Of a stretch of 6,708 nucleotides of DNA, positions 5,560-6,708 are shown one piece after another. The stretch's first letter is position 1, and each line of letters starts with the position of its first letter. The notes under the pieces are model-generated. The model saw nothing but the letters and a program-made list of their open reading frames with translations. It searched no databases and was not told the DNA's origin. Source of the DNA: an uncultured Rhodospirillaceae bacterium (GTDB lineage Bacteria; Pseudomonadota; Alphaproteobacteria; Rhodospirillales; UBA2165); NCBI GenBank assembly GCA_913054205.1, contig CAJXJM010000145.1:1-6708 (forward strand). The letters run 5' to 3'. The position numbers and the translations under genes were made by a program.

Positions 5560-6501
5560 GTGACACCAAAAATATCTGTCCATATCAGCGCCTTTAATTC
5601 CGATGAATATCAGGAGAAAATTGCCACGCTCTTCCCGGAGTTAGAGCTGTCCGTCAGCAAAGACCGCGACACGCATGAGGGACTGTATGAGTGTGATGTG
5701 TTGATCGGCTTTGGCCCGGGTTTTGATGATGAGATTTTTAGGCGGAACAAAAATCTCAAATTTGTGCAATCTCTTGGTACTGGTGTCGACGGTATTGCCG
5801 ACCGGCCGGATCTCGATAAAAATGTTCCCGTTGCCTCAATGCGCGGTATTCACGGACCGCAAATGTCGGAGCTCGCTTTTATGGTGATGATTTCCTTCAA
5901 CCGAAACTTCCCCCAATTGCTGGAAAATCAGAAAAACCATCAATGGGATCGCTGGCCACCGCAAGTGCTGTACGAGAAAACCGTCGGCCTATTGGGGGTC
6001 GGCATGATCGCCGAAGCCCTTGCCAAACGTTGCAAGGCCTTCGACATGAAAGTGATCGGCATTTCTGGCTCAGATCGCAACGTTGAAAACATTGATGAGA
6101 TGCGGAGCCGAGATGATTTGGTCAGCGCCGTCCGCGATTTGGATTATTTAGTCGTTCTCGCCCCATTCACACCAGAAAACAAACACCTCGTAAATGCTGA
6201 AATATTGGACGCGATGAAACCTTCCGCCTATCTCGTCAATATTGCGCGCGGCGGTCTGATAGATGATGCGGCTTTAATTGCAGCGTTAAAATCCGGCAGC
6301 ATCGCCGGTGCAGGCTTGGATGTGTTTGAACAAGAACCGCTCCCCGCCGATGATGCTTTTTGGGATGTTGAAAACCTCATCATCACTCCGCACACAGCCG
6401 GGATGAGCGAATCCTACGTCCGCCAAGCCATGCCCATCATTGAAACTAATCTCCGCGCCTATATCGATGGCAAACCGGAGGATATGGTCAATTTGGTTTA
6501 G
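5560..6501 (+). CDS. D-isomer-specific 2-hydroxyacid dehydrogenase
   Basis: This enzyme reversibly reduces a 2-oxoacid (for example glyoxylate, hydroxypyruvate or a longer 2-oxoacid) to the D-2-hydroxyacid with NAD(P)H in the cytoplasm. The protein is full length: 313 residues from the GTG at 5560, or 317 from the ATG at 5548. In the 317-residue numbering, the substrate loop SLGTGVDG is at about 75-82 and the conserved helix PQMSELAFMVMI at 104-115. The Rossmann glycine loop GVGMIA is at 150-155, with Ala where the last Gly often stands. The catalytic triad is Arg234 (NIARGG), Glu263 (EQEP) and His282 (TPHTAG). The end of the second Rossmann strand reads VIGISGSDR, without the acidic residue that selects NAD, so NADP(H) preference is likely but inferred. 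It lies about 70 bases after the kinase on the same strand and could be cotranscribed. Similar enzymes include GhrA-like glyoxylate/hydroxypyruvate reductases, but the substrate is not certain. Confidence 0.92.
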   Translation: MTPKISVHISAFNSDEYQEKIATLFPELELSVSKDRDTHEGLYECDVLIGFGPGFDDEIFRRNKNLKFVQSLGTGVDGIADRPDLDKNVPVASMRGIHGPQMSELAFMVMISFNRNFPQLLENQKNHQWDRWPPQVLYEKTVGLLGVGMIAEALAKRCKAFDMKVIGISGSDRNVENIDEMRSRDDLVSAVRDLDYLVVLAPFTPENKHLVNAEILDAMKPSAYLVNIARGGLIDDAALIAALKSGSIAGAGLDVFEQEPLPADDAFWDVENLIITPHTAGMSESYVRQAMPIIETNLRAYIDGKPEDMVNLV

Positions 6502-6708
6502 ATGTGGATTGCCGTAGCCGGGCTTCGCGGTGGGCAACGTAGCTGGTTGCCGAAATAATCAAAAAGCCGCCAACCCAGGTGTAGATGTCCGGTACTTCTG
6601 CAAAAAACAGAAATCCAAAAAGCGCACCCCAAATGAGGCGGGTGAAATTGACCGGCTCCAAGGCACTGACATCGGCAAGGCGCAGCGAGCGCATCAGCGC
6701 ATAATGGG
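6488..6708 (-). CDS. EamA/DMT-family membrane transporter, C-terminal end (gene continues beyond window)
   Basis: The last 72 codons of a minus-strand gene are present; the frame stays open to the window edge, upstream of the Met codon at 6692-6694. The protein reads HYALMRSLRLADVSALEP, followed by two hydrophobic helices, FTRLIWGALFGFLFFAEV and, after DIYTW, VGGFLIISATSYVAHREA, then a short polar tail. The order (A)RLADxSxLxPxxFTRLIW, FxEVPDxxTWxGG is typical of helices 9 and 10 in the second EamA repeat of drug/metabolite-transporter proteins, which are ten-helix inner-membrane carriers. The substrate cannot be told from this end. The gene converges on the dehydrogenase, with 14 bases of overlap. 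Confidence 0.85.
   Translation of the reverse strand, partial: HYALMRSLRLADVSALEPVNFTRLIWGALFGFLFFAEVPDIYTWVGGFLIISATSYVAHREARLRQSTSKPN

Noticed and set aside
1..6708. A novel defence, mobile or CRISPR-like system.
   Set aside because: All substantial coding frames belong to recognisable metabolic, signalling or transport families. No repeat arrays, transposase, integrase, tRNA attachment site or toxin-antitoxin pair is visible.

Overview
The window is a 6.7 kb piece of bacterial chromosome. The gene families, and an HPt-independent soluble PAS histidine kinase of a type common in Rhodospirillales, suggest an alphaproteobacterium, possibly a marine or environmental heterotroph. That placement rests on protein style only; there is no rRNA or other taxonomic marker. 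The left part is moderately GC-rich and the kinase region is clearly AT-richer. I see no RNA gene, CRISPR array, insertion sequence, integrase or phage gene.

Layout, left to right. Bases 1-1779 (+) hold the C-terminal three quarters of a molybdenum hydroxylase large subunit (xanthine dehydrogenase / aldehyde oxidase / CoxL superfamily). Bases 1833-2228 (+) hold the decayed C-terminal half of a phytanoyl-CoA dioxygenase (PhyH) family gene, broken by an in-frame TAA. Its stop codon overlaps, through a shared TTAA, the stop of the convergent gene at 2225-3700 (-), an intact FADH2-dependent HpaB-type monooxygenase. A 238-base AT-rich divergent region (3701-3938) carries two adjacent perfect inverted repeats and a plausible promoter. 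The next gene (+) is a soluble two-PAS histidine kinase. Its first PAS domain is split over two reading frames: the natural start lies at 3939, and the long kinase frame runs to 5487. Then come a complete D-2-hydroxyacid dehydrogenase (5560 or 5548 to 6501, +) and, converging on it with a 14-base overlap, the end of an EamA/DMT-type membrane transporter (6488 to beyond 6708, -).

The enzymes (molybdenum hydroxylase, 2-oxoglutarate dioxygenase remnant, flavin hydroxylase, 2-hydroxyacid dehydrogenase) fit an accessory catabolic neighbourhood for aromatic, aldehyde or organic-acid substrates. No shared pathway can be proved, because the partner subunits (CoxM/CoxS-type proteins, an HpaC-type flavin reductase, a response regulator) are not in the window.

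The main result is gene decay, not a new system. Two lesions are readable by eye: the PhyH remnant with a nonsense codon, and the frame break in the kinase sensor domain. The kinase break could be a 5-bp deletion, a sequencing error or, less likely, a slippage site.
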